64,000 nt of DNA from assembly GCA_963811895.1 (NCBI GenBank), contig CAWETE010000012.1:124001-188000 (forward strand), written 5' to 3'. Shown here piece after piece: positions 54,339 to 62,653 of this stretch. How positions within the stretch are numbered: position 1 is the stretch's first letter; each line of letters opens with the position of its first letter. The DNA comes from DASSUW01 sp963811895. Lineage in GTDB: Bacteria; Actinomycetota; Thermoleophilia; Solirubrobacterales; Solirubrobacteraceae. The position numbers were made by a program, and so were the translations under genes. The notes beneath the pieces are model-generated. The model was not told the DNA's origin and made no database searches. It saw nothing but the letters and a program-made list of their open reading frames with translations.

Positions 54339-54793
54339 CGCAGGTTCCGGACCCGCTCGGTGTGGCGGGCCTGCACTTCGATCGCGCGGTTCATGAAGTC
54401 CGTGAACCGCGCGATCTCGCTGTCTGAGAGCTCGTCGATCATCGCCTGCGACTCCGCGATCATCGGGCCGATCAGCGGCTCGCTGAGCTCCCACAGCTTC
54501 GGCGTGGCCTCGATGCGCACGCGCCGGCGATCCTTCGGGTCGGCCGCGCGCTGAGCCACGCCGGCCTTCTCGAGCCGATCGATGACCGCCGTCACCGCGC
54601 CGGTCGTGAGCCCGGCGGCCTTCGCCAGCTCACCCGCCGTCATGCCCCCGGCCTGGTCGATCAGGTCGATGCAGCGGGCGTCGGTGCGGTTGATGCCGAT
54701 GTGGTCGGCCATCGCCTGGTCGAAGTTGTCGGTGCCCGTCTGGAAGGCGCGGATCGCGTTGCCGAACGCGGCTTCCAGATCTTCTCTTGACAT
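54335..54793 (-). CDS. MarR-family repressor divergent from an ABC exporter
   Basis: 152 residues. Winged helix: INRTDARCIDLIDQAGGMTA, GELAKAAGLTTGAVTAVIDR, LEKAGVAQRAADPKDRRRVR. It is divergent from the DrrAB-like ABC exporter with only 31 bp between start codons, and an imperfect inverted repeat lies there. So it likely represses both, with relief by an exported ligand. ATG 54793; the exporter's -35 box overlaps this start codon. Confidence 0.92.
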   Translation of the reverse strand: MSREDLEAAFGNAIRAFQTGTDNFDQAMADHIGINRTDARCIDLIDQAGGMTAGELAKAAGLTTGAVTAVIDRLEKAGVAQRAADPKDRRRVRIEATPKLWELSEPLIGPMIAESQAMIDELSDSEIARFTDFMNRAIEVQARHTERVRNLR

Positions 54794-54819
54794 CTAAGTC
54801 TCTTGATCTCTAAGATACT
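54787..54819. promoter_or_regulatory. Exporter promoter and putative MarR operator
   Basis: TTGACA (54787-54792), 18 bp, TAAGAT (54811-54816). AGTCTCT (54797-54803) and AGATACT (54813-54819) form a 23 bp imperfect inverted repeat in the spacer and -10. The ABC ATG at 54825 is 8 nt after the -10, so the mRNA is probably leaderless. A bound repressor would block the promoter directly. Confidence 0.65.
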
Positions 54820-54824
54820 TGCCT

Positions 54825-55772
54825 ATGAAGACAAGTGTACATGCGATCGAGGCGGAAGGGCTGGTCAAGGCCTACGGCGACGTCCAGGCGCTCGACGGCC
54901 TGAGCCTCGCGGTTCCCGCCGGCACGATCTTCGCTTTGCTGGGCCCCAACGGCGCCGGCAAGTCGACGACCGTGCGCATCCTCACCACGTTGTCGCGGCC
55001 CGACTCGGGGGCGGCGCGGGTGGCCGGCTTCGACGTGCTGGCCGATCCGGGCGCCGTGCGCCGCGCGATCGGCTGCGTCGGCCAGCGCTCCGGCGTCGAC
55101 CTCGAGGCGACCGGCGCCGAGAACCTGATCCTGCAGGGCCAGATCCACGGCATGCGCGGGCGCGAGCTGGCGACACGGGCGGCCGAGCTGCTCGACCAGT
55201 TCGGGCTCACGGAGGCGAGCGGGCGGCTGGTCAAGACCTACTCGGGCGGCATGCAGCGCCGGCTCGACATCGCGACGGCGCTCGTGCACCGGCCGCAGGT
55301 CCTGTTCCTCGACGAGCCCACCACAGGGCTCGATCCCGAGGTGCGGGCCGAGATGTGGCGGGAGATCGAGCGGCTGACCCGTGACGACGGGCTGTCGATC
55401 CTGCTCACCACGCACTACCTCGAGGAGGCCGACCGGCTGGCGTCCGAGCTGGCGATCGTGGACCGCGGCCGCATGGTCGCGGGCGGCACGCCGGACGCGT
55501 TGAAGGCGGAGCTGCGCGGCGACTCGGTCCACGTCGAGCTCGGCTTCGCGGCCAACGGCGCCGTCCGGGCGGCCCTGGACCCGCTCCCGGGCATCCGCGA
55601 GCTGGTGATCGAGGGCACCTCGCTGCGCGCGCGGGCCGACGAGGGCGCCCGTGCGGTGCCCGCGGTGCTCGGGGCGCTCGAGGCCGGGGGCATCGACGTC
55701 GCGTCGGTGACCGTCTCGCGCCCCTCGCTCGACGACGTCTACCTCCGCCACGCGGGAAGGAGCTTCGAATGA
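54825..55772 (+). CDS. ABC exporter ATP-binding subunit (DrrA-like)
   Basis: 315 residues. Walker A LLGPNGAGKSTTVRIL, signature YSGGMQRRLDIATALVHRP, Walker B VLFLDEPTTGLDPEVRAEMW and switch His in LTTHYLEEADRL, plus the DrrA-type C-terminal region (EGTSLRARADEGARAVPAVL, SRPSLDDVYLRHAGR). It powers export of a hydrophobic compound with the permease that overlaps it by ATGA. ATG 54825 is used since it begins just after a promoter. Drug or lipid export under MarR control is inferred. Confidence 0.94.
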   Translation: MKTSVHAIEAEGLVKAYGDVQALDGLSLAVPAGTIFALLGPNGAGKSTTVRILTTLSRPDSGAARVAGFDVLADPGAVRRAIGCVGQRSGVDLEATGAENLILQGQIHGMRGRELATRAAELLDQFGLTEASGRLVKTYSGGMQRRLDIATALVHRPQVLFLDEPTTGLDPEVRAEMWREIERLTRDDGLSILLTTHYLEEADRLASELAIVDRGRMVAGGTPDALKAELRGDSVHVELGFAANGAVRAALDPLPGIRELVIEGTSLRARADEGARAVPAVLGALEAGGIDVASVTVSRPSLDDVYLRHAGRSFE

Positions 55773-56533
55773 GGCACGCGCTCTACCTGGCCCTGCGCGA
55801 CCTGCGGGCGCTCTGGCGCCAGCCGTGGTTCGTCGCCGTCACGCTCGTGCAGCCGCTCATCTGGCTGCTGCTGTTCGGCGAGCTGTTCAAGAGCATGGCC
55901 GACCTGCCCGGCTTCGGCGAGGAGTCCTACATCGCGTACCTGGCGCCCGGGATCGTGGTGATGTCGGCGCTGTTCTCCTCCGGCTGGAGCGGGATGGCGA
56001 CGATCGAGGACATCAACCGCGGCGTGACCGACCGGCTGCTCGTCTCGCCGGTGAGGCGCTGGGCGCTGATCGGCGGCCGGGTCGCGCAGGCCGGCGTGGT
56101 GATCGTGGTCCAGTCGGTGATCATGGTGCTCATCGCGCTGGCCGTGGGGGCGAGCTTTCCGGGCGGCGTCCTAGGAGTGGTCGTGCTCATCCTCGTCGCC
56201 GCCCTGCTCGGCTCCGGCCTTGCGGCCCTCTCGAACGCGCTCGCGCTGGTGACGCGCCAGGAGGAGTCGCTGATCGGGGCGGTCACGTTCCTCGTGCTGC
56301 CGCTGACCTTCCTGTCGACGGCGCTGGTGAACGAGGACCTCATGCCCGGCTGGATGCAGACGGTGGCGTCCGTGAATCCCGTCGACTGGGCGATCGAGGC
56401 CGGCCGCAGCGCGACGGCCGCGAGCCCGGACTGGGGCATGATCGCCACCGACGTCGGGCTGCTGGCGGTTCTGCTGGCGGCGTGCGGAGCTCTCGCCACG
56501 CGGGCCTTCCGCAGCTATCAGGCGAGCGTCTGA
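55769..56533 (+). CDS. ABC-2-type permease (DrrB-like)
   Basis: 254 residues, six TM helices. Typical ABC-2 start (LALRDLRALWRQPWFVAVTL, VQPLIWLLLFGELFKSM), the central region GWSGMATIEDINRGVTDRLL and VSPVRRWALIGGRVAQA, and the terminal FLVLPLTFLSTALVNEDLMP then NPVDWAIEAGRSATA. It forms the membrane channel with the upstream ATPase; the overlap ensures balanced synthesis. Confidence 0.94.
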   Translation: MRHALYLALRDLRALWRQPWFVAVTLVQPLIWLLLFGELFKSMADLPGFGEESYIAYLAPGIVVMSALFSSGWSGMATIEDINRGVTDRLLVSPVRRWALIGGRVAQAGVVIVVQSVIMVLIALAVGASFPGGVLGVVVLILVAALLGSGLAALSNALALVTRQEESLIGAVTFLVLPLTFLSTALVNEDLMPGWMQTVASVNPVDWAIEAGRSATAASPDWGMIATDVGLLAVLLAACGALATRAFRSYQASV

Positions 56534-56555
56534 CCGCCCTCGTACCGTCAGTGTC

Positions 56556-58571
56556 GTGGATCGCGCTCTCGACCTCCTTCATGACCTGGCCGGCCCCGAC
56601 GCCGAGTTCCGCGAGCACCAGCTCGAGGCGGTGCGGGACCTGGTGGACGACCAGGCGCGCGTGCTGTGCGTGCAGCGGACGGGGTGGGGCAAGTCGGCGG
56701 TCTACTTCATCGCCGCCGCGCTCCTGCGGGAGCGCGGCGCCGGGCCGACGCTGATCGTCTCGCCGCTGCTGGCGCTGATGCGCAACCAGATCGCTGCCGC
56801 CGAGCGGCTCGGGATCCGCGCGCACACGATCAACTCGACGAACCGCGAGGCGTGGGAGGAGGTGCGCCGGCTGCTGGAGACGGACGAGGTCGACCTGCTG
56901 CTGATCAGCCCGGAGCGGCTCGACAACCCGCAGTTCCGCGCCGACTTCCTGCCGCTGTTCGCCGCACGCGTCGGGCTGCTGGTGATCGACGAGGCGCACT
57001 GCATCAGCGACTGGGGGCACGACTTCCGGCCCGACTACCGGCGCCTGGAGGAGATGCTGGCCCGGCTGCCCGACGGCGTCGCCGTGCTGTGCACGACGGC
57101 GACCGCCAACGACCGCGTCGTCGCCGACGTCGAGGAGCAGCTGGGCGGCACGCCGCGCACCTACCGCGGGCCGCTCGGCCGCTCCAGCCTGCGGCTCGAG
57201 GTCGTCGACCTGCCCGGCCAGGCGGACCGGCTCGCCTGGCTGGCCACGCACCTGCCGGAGCTGCCGGGCTCGGGCATCGTCTACACGCTCACCAAGCGCG
57301 ACGCCGAGCTGGTGGCCGACTGGCTGAACGGCCGCGGGATCGCCGCCGAGGCCTACAGCGGCGAGATCGAGAGCGAGCGGCGGATCGTGGTGGAGGAGAA
57401 GCTGCTGCGCAACGAGCTCAAGGCGGTGGTGGCCACCAGCGCGCTGGGCATGGGCTACGACAAGCCCGACCTCGGCTTCGTCGTCCACTACCAGGCGCCC
57501 GGCAGCGTCATCTCGTACTACCAGCAGGTCGGCCGCGCGGGCCGCGGCGTCGAGCGCGCCGAGGTCGTGCTCCTGCGCGGCGCCGAGGATCGCCGGATCC
57601 AGGACTTCTTCATCCAGCAGGCGTTCCCGCCGCGCGAGCTCGTCGACCGCGTGCTGGCGCGGCTGGAGGACGGCGGGGCGACGGCGCGCGACCTGATGGC
57701 CGAGGTGAACCTGGGGCGGGGCCGGATCGACGCGCTGCTGAAGGTGCTCGACGTCGAGGGCGCGGTGGAGCGCGACGGCTCGCGCTGGTCGCGGCTGGAT
57801 TCGGACTGGACCTACGACGCCGAGCGCTACGCGCGCGTGACCGCGCTGCGGCGGCGCGAGCAGGAGGCGATGGCCGCCTTCGGCGCCGACGGGCGCTGCC
57901 TGATGCGAGCGCTGCAGGAGGAGCTCGACGACCCCGAGCCGCAGGACTGCGGGCGCTGCTCGGTCTGCGCGGAACCGCGTTTCGCCGGGCCGCTCGACCC
58001 GGCGCTGGTGCGCGAGGCGGCGCTGCTGCTGCGCTCGCGCCCCATCGTCCTCGAGACCAAGAAGATGGCGCCCGACGAGAGCGGCGCGATGCGCAAGATC
58101 CCCGAGGACGTGCGCGCCGAGGAGGGCCGCGCGCTGGCGCGGCTCGGCGACGGCGGCTGGGACCCGGTCGTGCAGGCCGGCAGGCGCGGCGGCGCCTACG
58201 ACGGCGAGCTGCTCGACGCGGCCGCCGAGGTCGTGCGCGCCTGGGGCATGCCGCTCGAGTGGGTCACCGCCGTGCCGTCTCCGCTCATGCCCGACTTCGC
58301 CGAAGCCCTCGCCGGGAAGCTCGGCCTGCCGTACGCGCCGGCCCTCGAGCGCGTGGCCGCCCGCCCGCCGCAACGCGAGATGGCCAACTCGGCCCAGCAG
58401 GTCGCCAACGTGCGCGGCGCCTTCGCGGTTGTGGGCGACGTTCCCGCGGGAGCGTGCCTGCTCGTGGACGACGTGCGCTTCAGCGGGTGGACGCTCGCGA
58501 TGCTCGCCGGCCAGCTCCGCCGGCGGGGCGCGCCCGCGGTCTACCCGTTCGCCTTGACGAGCGCCTTCTAG
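56556..58571 (+). CDS. recQ: RecQ-type helicase with C-terminal phosphoribosyltransferase-like domain
   Basis: 671 residues. SF2 helicase motifs: CVQRTGWGKSAVYFIAAALL (motif I), IDEAHCISDWGHDFRPDY (DEAH and RecQ loop), TTATANDR, VATSALGMGYDKPDLGFVVH, QQVGRAGRG (VI). After the WH region, DCGRCSVCAE (zinc) and a C-terminal domain with a PRPP-type motif AGACLLVDDVRFSGWTLAML. The RecQ-PRT fusion is an actinobacterial form; the PRT role is unknown. GTG 56556. Convergent with the DUF6766 gene (4 bp overlap). Confidence 0.92.
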   Translation: MDRALDLLHDLAGPDAEFREHQLEAVRDLVDDQARVLCVQRTGWGKSAVYFIAAALLRERGAGPTLIVSPLLALMRNQIAAAERLGIRAHTINSTNREAWEEVRRLLETDEVDLLLISPERLDNPQFRADFLPLFAARVGLLVIDEAHCISDWGHDFRPDYRRLEEMLARLPDGVAVLCTTATANDRVVADVEEQLGGTPRTYRGPLGRSSLRLEVVDLPGQADRLAWLATHLPELPGSGIVYTLTKRDAELVADWLNGRGIAAEAYSGEIESERRIVVEEKLLRNELKAVVATSALGMGYDKPDLGFVVHYQAPGSVISYYQQVGRAGRGVERAEVVLLRGAEDRRIQDFFIQQAFPPRELVDRVLARLEDGGATARDLMAEVNLGRGRIDALLKVLDVEGAVERDGSRWSRLDSDWTYDAERYARVTALRRREQEAMAAFGADGRCLMRALQEELDDPEPQDCGRCSVCAEPRFAGPLDPALVREAALLLRSRPIVLETKKMAPDESGAMRKIPEDVRAEEGRALARLGDGGWDPVVQAGRRGGAYDGELLDAAAEVVRAWGMPLEWVTAVPSPLMPDFAEALAGKLGLPYAPALERVAARPPQREMANSAQQVANVRGAFAVVGDVPAGACLLVDDVRFSGWTLAMLAGQLRRRGAPAVYPFALTSAF

Positions 58572-59242
58572 GCCTCGACGCCCGTCGACTCGTGCGGCAG
58601 CCCGACCGGCTTCGACTCCGGCGAGCCGCGCTGGCGCAGGTAGATGCTCAGCACGACCATCGAGCCGACGGCGAGGAACTCGGACTGCCAGTTCTGCAGC
58701 GTCGTCTCCCAGAAGTTGGCCGTGCCGAGGTACTGCAACCAGCCGAGCGTCGCCTCGCTGTGATCGAGCGCCTCCTCGTTGTAGACCCGCCAGCCGGTCA
58801 GCGATTGGGCGAGCCAGGAGCCGAGCCAGATCGTCAGCATCACGATCAGCAGCGAGTTCGAGTACAGCCAGAGCTTGAAGCCGCGCGCGCGAGCCCACTT
58901 CGGCGAGTCGTGGTCCGCGTGCTCGCCGATCTTCTGGTCCGCATCCGACTGCGTCCCGACCTCCTCGACCTTCTTGGACTCCGGCGAGCCCTTCTGCACG
59001 AACCAGACCGTCGCGACGATGAAGAGCGTGAACTGGAGGTACTCCGACTGCCAGTTCTCCATCACCGCCTGGCCGAAGTCGGCCGACACGACGTAGCTGG
59101 TCAGCGACTTGGTCGCGCTCCCGTGCGCGATCGCCTCGTTGTTGAACTCGGCGTTGCCCGCGATCGCCTGGCCGATCAGCGCCGCGATGAAGATCGCGAA
59201 GAAGAACAGCGACAGGCCGTTGTCGCGGAGCGTCTTCCTCAT
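58568..59242 (-). CDS. DUF6766-like four-helix membrane protein with internal duplication
   Basis: 224 residues. Two similar halves: each has a hydrophobic helix, a FNNEAIAH / YNEEALDH segment, a NWQSEYLQFTLFIVATVWFV / NWQSEFLAVGSMVVLSIYLR helix and a KGSPESK / RGSPESK end. So it arose by duplication of a two-TM unit of about 110 residues. Function unknown; the family is frequent in soil bacteria. Its ATG overlaps the stop of a 27-residue membrane peptide gene, which overlaps an XRE/cupin regulator. Confidence 0.8.
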   Translation of the reverse strand: MRKTLRDNGLSLFFFAIFIAALIGQAIAGNAEFNNEAIAHGSATKSLTSYVVSADFGQAVMENWQSEYLQFTLFIVATVWFVQKGSPESKKVEEVGTQSDADQKIGEHADHDSPKWARARGFKLWLYSNSLLIVMLTIWLGSWLAQSLTGWRVYNEEALDHSEATLGWLQYLGTANFWETTLQNWQSEFLAVGSMVVLSIYLRQRGSPESKPVGLPHESTGVEA

Positions 59243-59322
59243 GGGTTGACGATGCCGATCACCGTGAAGAAGACGAGGCCCGTCACGATGACCGCGAGGT
59301 AGAGGACGAAGACCGCTCGCAT
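59239..59322 (-). CDS. 27-residue single-helix membrane peptide
   Basis: ATG 59322 to TGA 59239. MRAVFVLYLAVIVTGLVFF followed by TVIGIVNP; almost the whole chain is one hydrophobic helix with one Arg at the start, so it should sit in the membrane with the N-terminus inside. The ATG overlaps the regulator's stop by 1 nt (TGATG) and the stop overlaps the DUF6766 ATG (ATGA), so all three are read as one coupled message. Such small peptides usually modulate a larger membrane protein; the DUF6766 protein is the obvious candidate. Confidence 0.75.
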   Translation of the reverse strand: MRAVFVLYLAVIVTGLVFFTVIGIVNP

Positions 59323-59873
59323 CAGGGAGGGGAGGTCATGACCAGCGTTGCCGTGACTGCTTCCCCGAGCGCCTCGTAGACATGCGCGACGCTGCCGTCG
59401 AAGGCGACGAAGTCCCCCGGGCCGAGCTCGACCGGGTCCTGCTCGGGACCCACCCGCAGCCGCCCCGCATGGACGAGCAGTTGCTCGACCACGCCGGCCT
59501 GGTGGGGGTCCGCGCGGCGCGGACGGCCGGGCAGCACGTGGAGCTCATACACCTCCATTCGCGCGCGATCGACCTGCCCCTGCCGCAGCAGCCGCGCCTG
59601 CAGCACAGGCCCGGACACGTGCGGGCCCTCGCCGGCGCGGACCACCTGCACGGCCGGCGCCTCGGCCTCCACGAGCAGCTCCGCGAGCGTGACGCCGAGC
59701 ACCGAGGCGATGCCGTAGAGCGTCTCGACGGTCGGGTTGCCTCGCCCCGCCTCGAGCTCGGCGAGCGTCGCGCGCGCGACGCCCGAGGCGCGCGCGAGGC
59801 CGGCCGCCGAGAGGCCCCGCTCGGCACGCAGGCGGCGCACGTTGGCCGCGATCGTCTTGACCGAGTCCTGCAT
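59322..59873 (-). CDS. XRE-family regulator with C-terminal cupin
   Basis: 183 residues. HTH: TIAANVRRLRAERGLSAAGL, ARASGVARATLAELEAGRGN, PTVETLYGIASVLGVTLAEL. C-terminal cupin (VYELHVLPGRPRRADPHQAG, GPGDFVAFDGSVAHVYEALG), a regulator type that binds small ligands or amino acids. Leads the coupled operon and faces an aminotransferase gene with only 19 bp between, so it likely controls both directions. Confidence 0.9.
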   Translation of the reverse strand: MQDSVKTIAANVRRLRAERGLSAAGLARASGVARATLAELEAGRGNPTVETLYGIASVLGVTLAELLVEAEAPAVQVVRAGEGPHVSGPVLQARLLRQGQVDRARMEVYELHVLPGRPRRADPHQAGVVEQLLVHAGRLRVGPEQDPVELGPGDFVAFDGSVAHVYEALGEAVTATLVMTSPP

Positions 59874-59886
59874 ACCTGCCTAATAT
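59857..59886 (+). promoter_or_regulatory. Promoter of the aminotransferase gene
   Basis: TTGACC (59857-59862), 18 bp, TAATAT (59881-59886). The -35 lies inside the first codons of the XRE gene and the ATG 59893 follows the -10 by 6 nt, implying a leaderless mRNA. The AT-rich TAATATAAC is the only AT patch in this gap. Confidence 0.65.
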
Positions 59887-59892
59887 AACGAC

Positions 59893-61081
59893 ATGTCAGA
59901 CGGTAAAACCTTCAAGCGGGCGCAGCGGCTGAAGGACGTGCAGGGCTTCGGCATCGACCGGCTGGCCAACGCGGCCGACGCCCGCGGCGACGTGCTCCGG
60001 CTGGAGAACCTCGACACCGACCTCCCGCTCCCGCCCGAGGCGATCCCCGAGACGATCAAGGGCCTCGAGACTCCCGAGGCCAACAGCTGGCTGCCCTTCA
60101 CGGGCGACCGCGGCCTGCGCGCCGCCATCAGCGACTTCCTGGCCGAGCGGACCGGCCGTCGCTATGACCCCGAGCGCGAGGTCATCGTCACCAGCGGCGG
60201 CACCGCGGCGATCCTCGAGATCATGCTCGCCATCGTCGACCCCGGCGACGAGGTGCTGCTCACCGATCCCACCTACGCCGGCATCGTCAACCGCGTGCGG
60301 CTGGCAGGCGGCACGCCCCGCCTGGTGCCCTATCGCGTCGAGGACGGCGAGTGGCGGCTCGACCTCGACGCCTTCGCCGCCGCGGCGGCCACCCGCCCCG
60401 TGCTCGCCGTGCTGATGAGCCCGAGCATGCCGTCGGGCGCCGTCCTCACGCACGACGAGTGGGCGACGGTCGCGGACATCCTCAAAGAGCACGAGGTGCC
60501 GCTGCTCTACGACGCCGCCATGGAGCGGCTGCTGTTCGACGGCCGCCCGCTCGTCCACCCGCTGCACTTCGACGGCATGGCCGACCGCACGGTGATCGCC
60601 GGCTCGCTCTCGAAGGAGCATCGGATGATCGGCTGGCGCGTGGGCTGGGTGGCCGGCCCGGCCGACCTCGTCGAGTCCGTCGGCTGGATGCACGTCTACA
60701 ACACCACCATGCCGACCGGCGTCGCCCGCGCCGCCGCCACCGCCGTCCTGCGCGGCGACCAGGGGCACGTCGCCGAGGCGGTCGCACGAGCTCGAGCGCC
60801 GGCGCGACACGATCCTGGAGCAGCTGGGCGGCTGGCCGCTGATCAAGCCGGCCGGCGGCTGGTCGCTGCTGATCGACGCGGTCGAGATGGGGACCACGGC
60901 GAGCGAGCTCTCGCGCGCGCTGATCGAGCAGGCCGCGATCGCCGCCACGCCGATGACCGGCTGGGGCGGCGAGGTCGCCGACCGGCACGTGCGGCTGGTC
61001 TTCAGCGCCGAGCCCGTCGAGCGCCTCGAGACGATCCGCGAGCGAACGGCTCAGATCTCGCCGCGGACGGCGCGCGCGTAG
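59893..61081 (+). CDS. Pyridoxal-phosphate aminotransferase, class I/II (one +1 frameshift)
   Basis: Fold-type I aminotransferase. Substrate/PLP segments: EANSWLPFTGDRGLRAAISD, TSGGTAAILEIMLAIVDPGD, DPTYAGIVNRVRLAGG, PSMPSGAVLT, and the Schiff-base Lys in IAGSLSKEHRMIGWRVGWVA. A +1 shift near 60785 joins HVAEAV to HELERRRDTILEQLGGWPLI; corrected length is 395 residues. Divergent from the XRE/cupin gene. The 3' end overlaps the MBL gene by 31 bp. Amino-acid specificity unknown. Confidence 0.9.
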
Positions 61082-61807
61082 CGCTCGGCCGAGCGCCGGA
61101 CGATCGCCGCGCCGTCGCCACGCACGATGCGGTCCCACCAGGCGCCGTAGATCGTGTCGAAGGCGTACGGCTGCAGGGCGCGAGCGATCGCCAGCACGGA
61201 CTCCGCCGGCAGCGGGATGAGGTTCGGGTAGCTGTACATGAACCCGACCCAGCCGCGGTCCGGGATCACCTGCACGATGTCGCCGGCCAAGCAGCGCGTC
61301 GCCGACGTGCAGCACGGTGCCGCCGGCGAAGTGGCCGCCGCAGCGGATGAGCGTCAGCCCGTCGCCGAGATCGAGCGTCTCGCCGTCCCACAGCTCGATG
61401 TGCGAGTCCCCGCGCGTGATCCACTCGCGGTCGTCGGCGTGCAGATGCACCGGGCAGTCGTAGGCGCGCGCCCAGTCGACCATCCCCGTGTAGTAGTGCG
61501 GATGCGAGATGGCGATGCCGGTCAGCTCGCCGAGGTCGGCGTCTCCGACGAACGGCAGGCAGTCCCACATCAGGCGCGCGCCGCGGTGCGGCACGAGCAG
61601 CGCGCGCTGGCCGATGGCGAAGCCCGGCTCGAGGCCGACGCCCTCGAAGGCGCCCTCGGGCCGCACGACGGTGCGGCGGTCGATCTCGTCGGCGGCGACC
61701 CAGCGCTGGCCGTCCTCCGGCACGTATTGCCGCTGGTCCTCGCAGATCGGGCAGCGGTCGGGCTGCTCCTCGAACTGGGCGCCGCAGGTCTCACACAGAA
61801 CGATCAC
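61051..61807 (-). CDS. MBL-fold metallo-hydrolase with N-terminal zinc ribbon (one +1 frameshift)
   Basis: Starts with a CETCGAQFEEQPDRCPICED zinc ribbon, then an MBL domain with ISHPHYYTGMVDWARAYDCP (HxH replaced in part; the usual HxHxDH reads HPHYYT), HLHADDREWITRG, LIRCGGHFAGGTVLHVG, and, after a +1 shift near 61289, LAGDIVQVIPDRGWVGFMYS. Corrected length is 251 residues. Reaction unknown; a lactonase or thioesterase role is possible. The metal site departs from consensus, so the activity is uncertain. Confidence 0.85.
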
Positions 61808-61827
61808 GTCGGCGATGATGCCGGGTC

Positions 61828-62653
61828 ATGGACGTCCTGCGCTACGTCGCCTTCTCCGACCGCCCCGACGGCGGCAATCCCGCCGGGGTCGTGCTCGACG
61901 CGTCCGGCCTGTCCGACGAGCGCATGCTCGAGATCGCGGCCGAGGTCGGCTACAGCGAGACGGCGTTCCTCGAGGGCGACGACATCCGCTACTTCAGCCC
62001 GCTCGCCGAGGTGCCGTTCTGCGGCCACGCCACGATCGCCACCGCGGTCGCGCTGGCCGAGCGCGACGGGCCGGGCGAGCGCGTGCTCAACACGGTCGGC
62101 GGCCCGGTTCCGGTGATCACCCGCCGCGACGACCAGGGCCGCCTGACCGCGACGCTGACCAGCGTGACCCCGCACGTCGACCAGGTGGACGCCGCCGACG
62201 TCGACGAGGTGCTCGCCGCCCTGCGCTGGCGGCGCGACGACCTCGACCCGGCGCTGCCGCCCGCGATCGGCTACGTCGGCGGCTACTACCTCGTGCTGCC
62301 CGTCCGCACGCGCGAGCGGCTCGCCGACCTCGCCTACGACTTCGACCAGCCTCGGCGCGATCATGGCCAGGCGCGACTGGACCACCATCCAGCTCGTCTG
62401 GCGCCAGGACCGGCTGCGCTTCCACTCGCGCAACCCGTTCCCGCCCGGCGGCGTGGTCGAGGACCCGGCCACCGGCGCCGCGGCTGCCGCGCTCGGGACC
62501 TACCTGCGCGAGCTCGGGTACGTCGAGCCGCCCGCCACGGTCACGATCATCCAGGGCGAGGACATGGGCCGGCCGGGACGGCTGCTGATCGACCTGCACG
62601 CGGACCGCCCGGAGATCGACGTCACCGGCACCGCGGTCGCGCTCACGAGCTGA
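61828..62653 (+). CDS. PhzF-family isomerase/epimerase-like protein (one +1 frameshift)
   Basis: Diaminopimelate-epimerase-like fold. LRYVAFSDRPDGGNPAGVVL, catalytic Glu in VGYSETAFLEG, VPFCGHATIATAVALAER, and after the shift near 62350, MARRDWTTIQLVW, DPATGAAAAALGTYLREL, and the final QGEDMGRPGRLLID. Corrected length is 274 residues. PhzF converts a dihydro-hydroxyanthranilate in phenazine synthesis, but most homologues, as here with no phz cluster, have unknown substrates. Divergent from the MBL gene; convergent overlap with ltaE. Confidence 0.9.
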
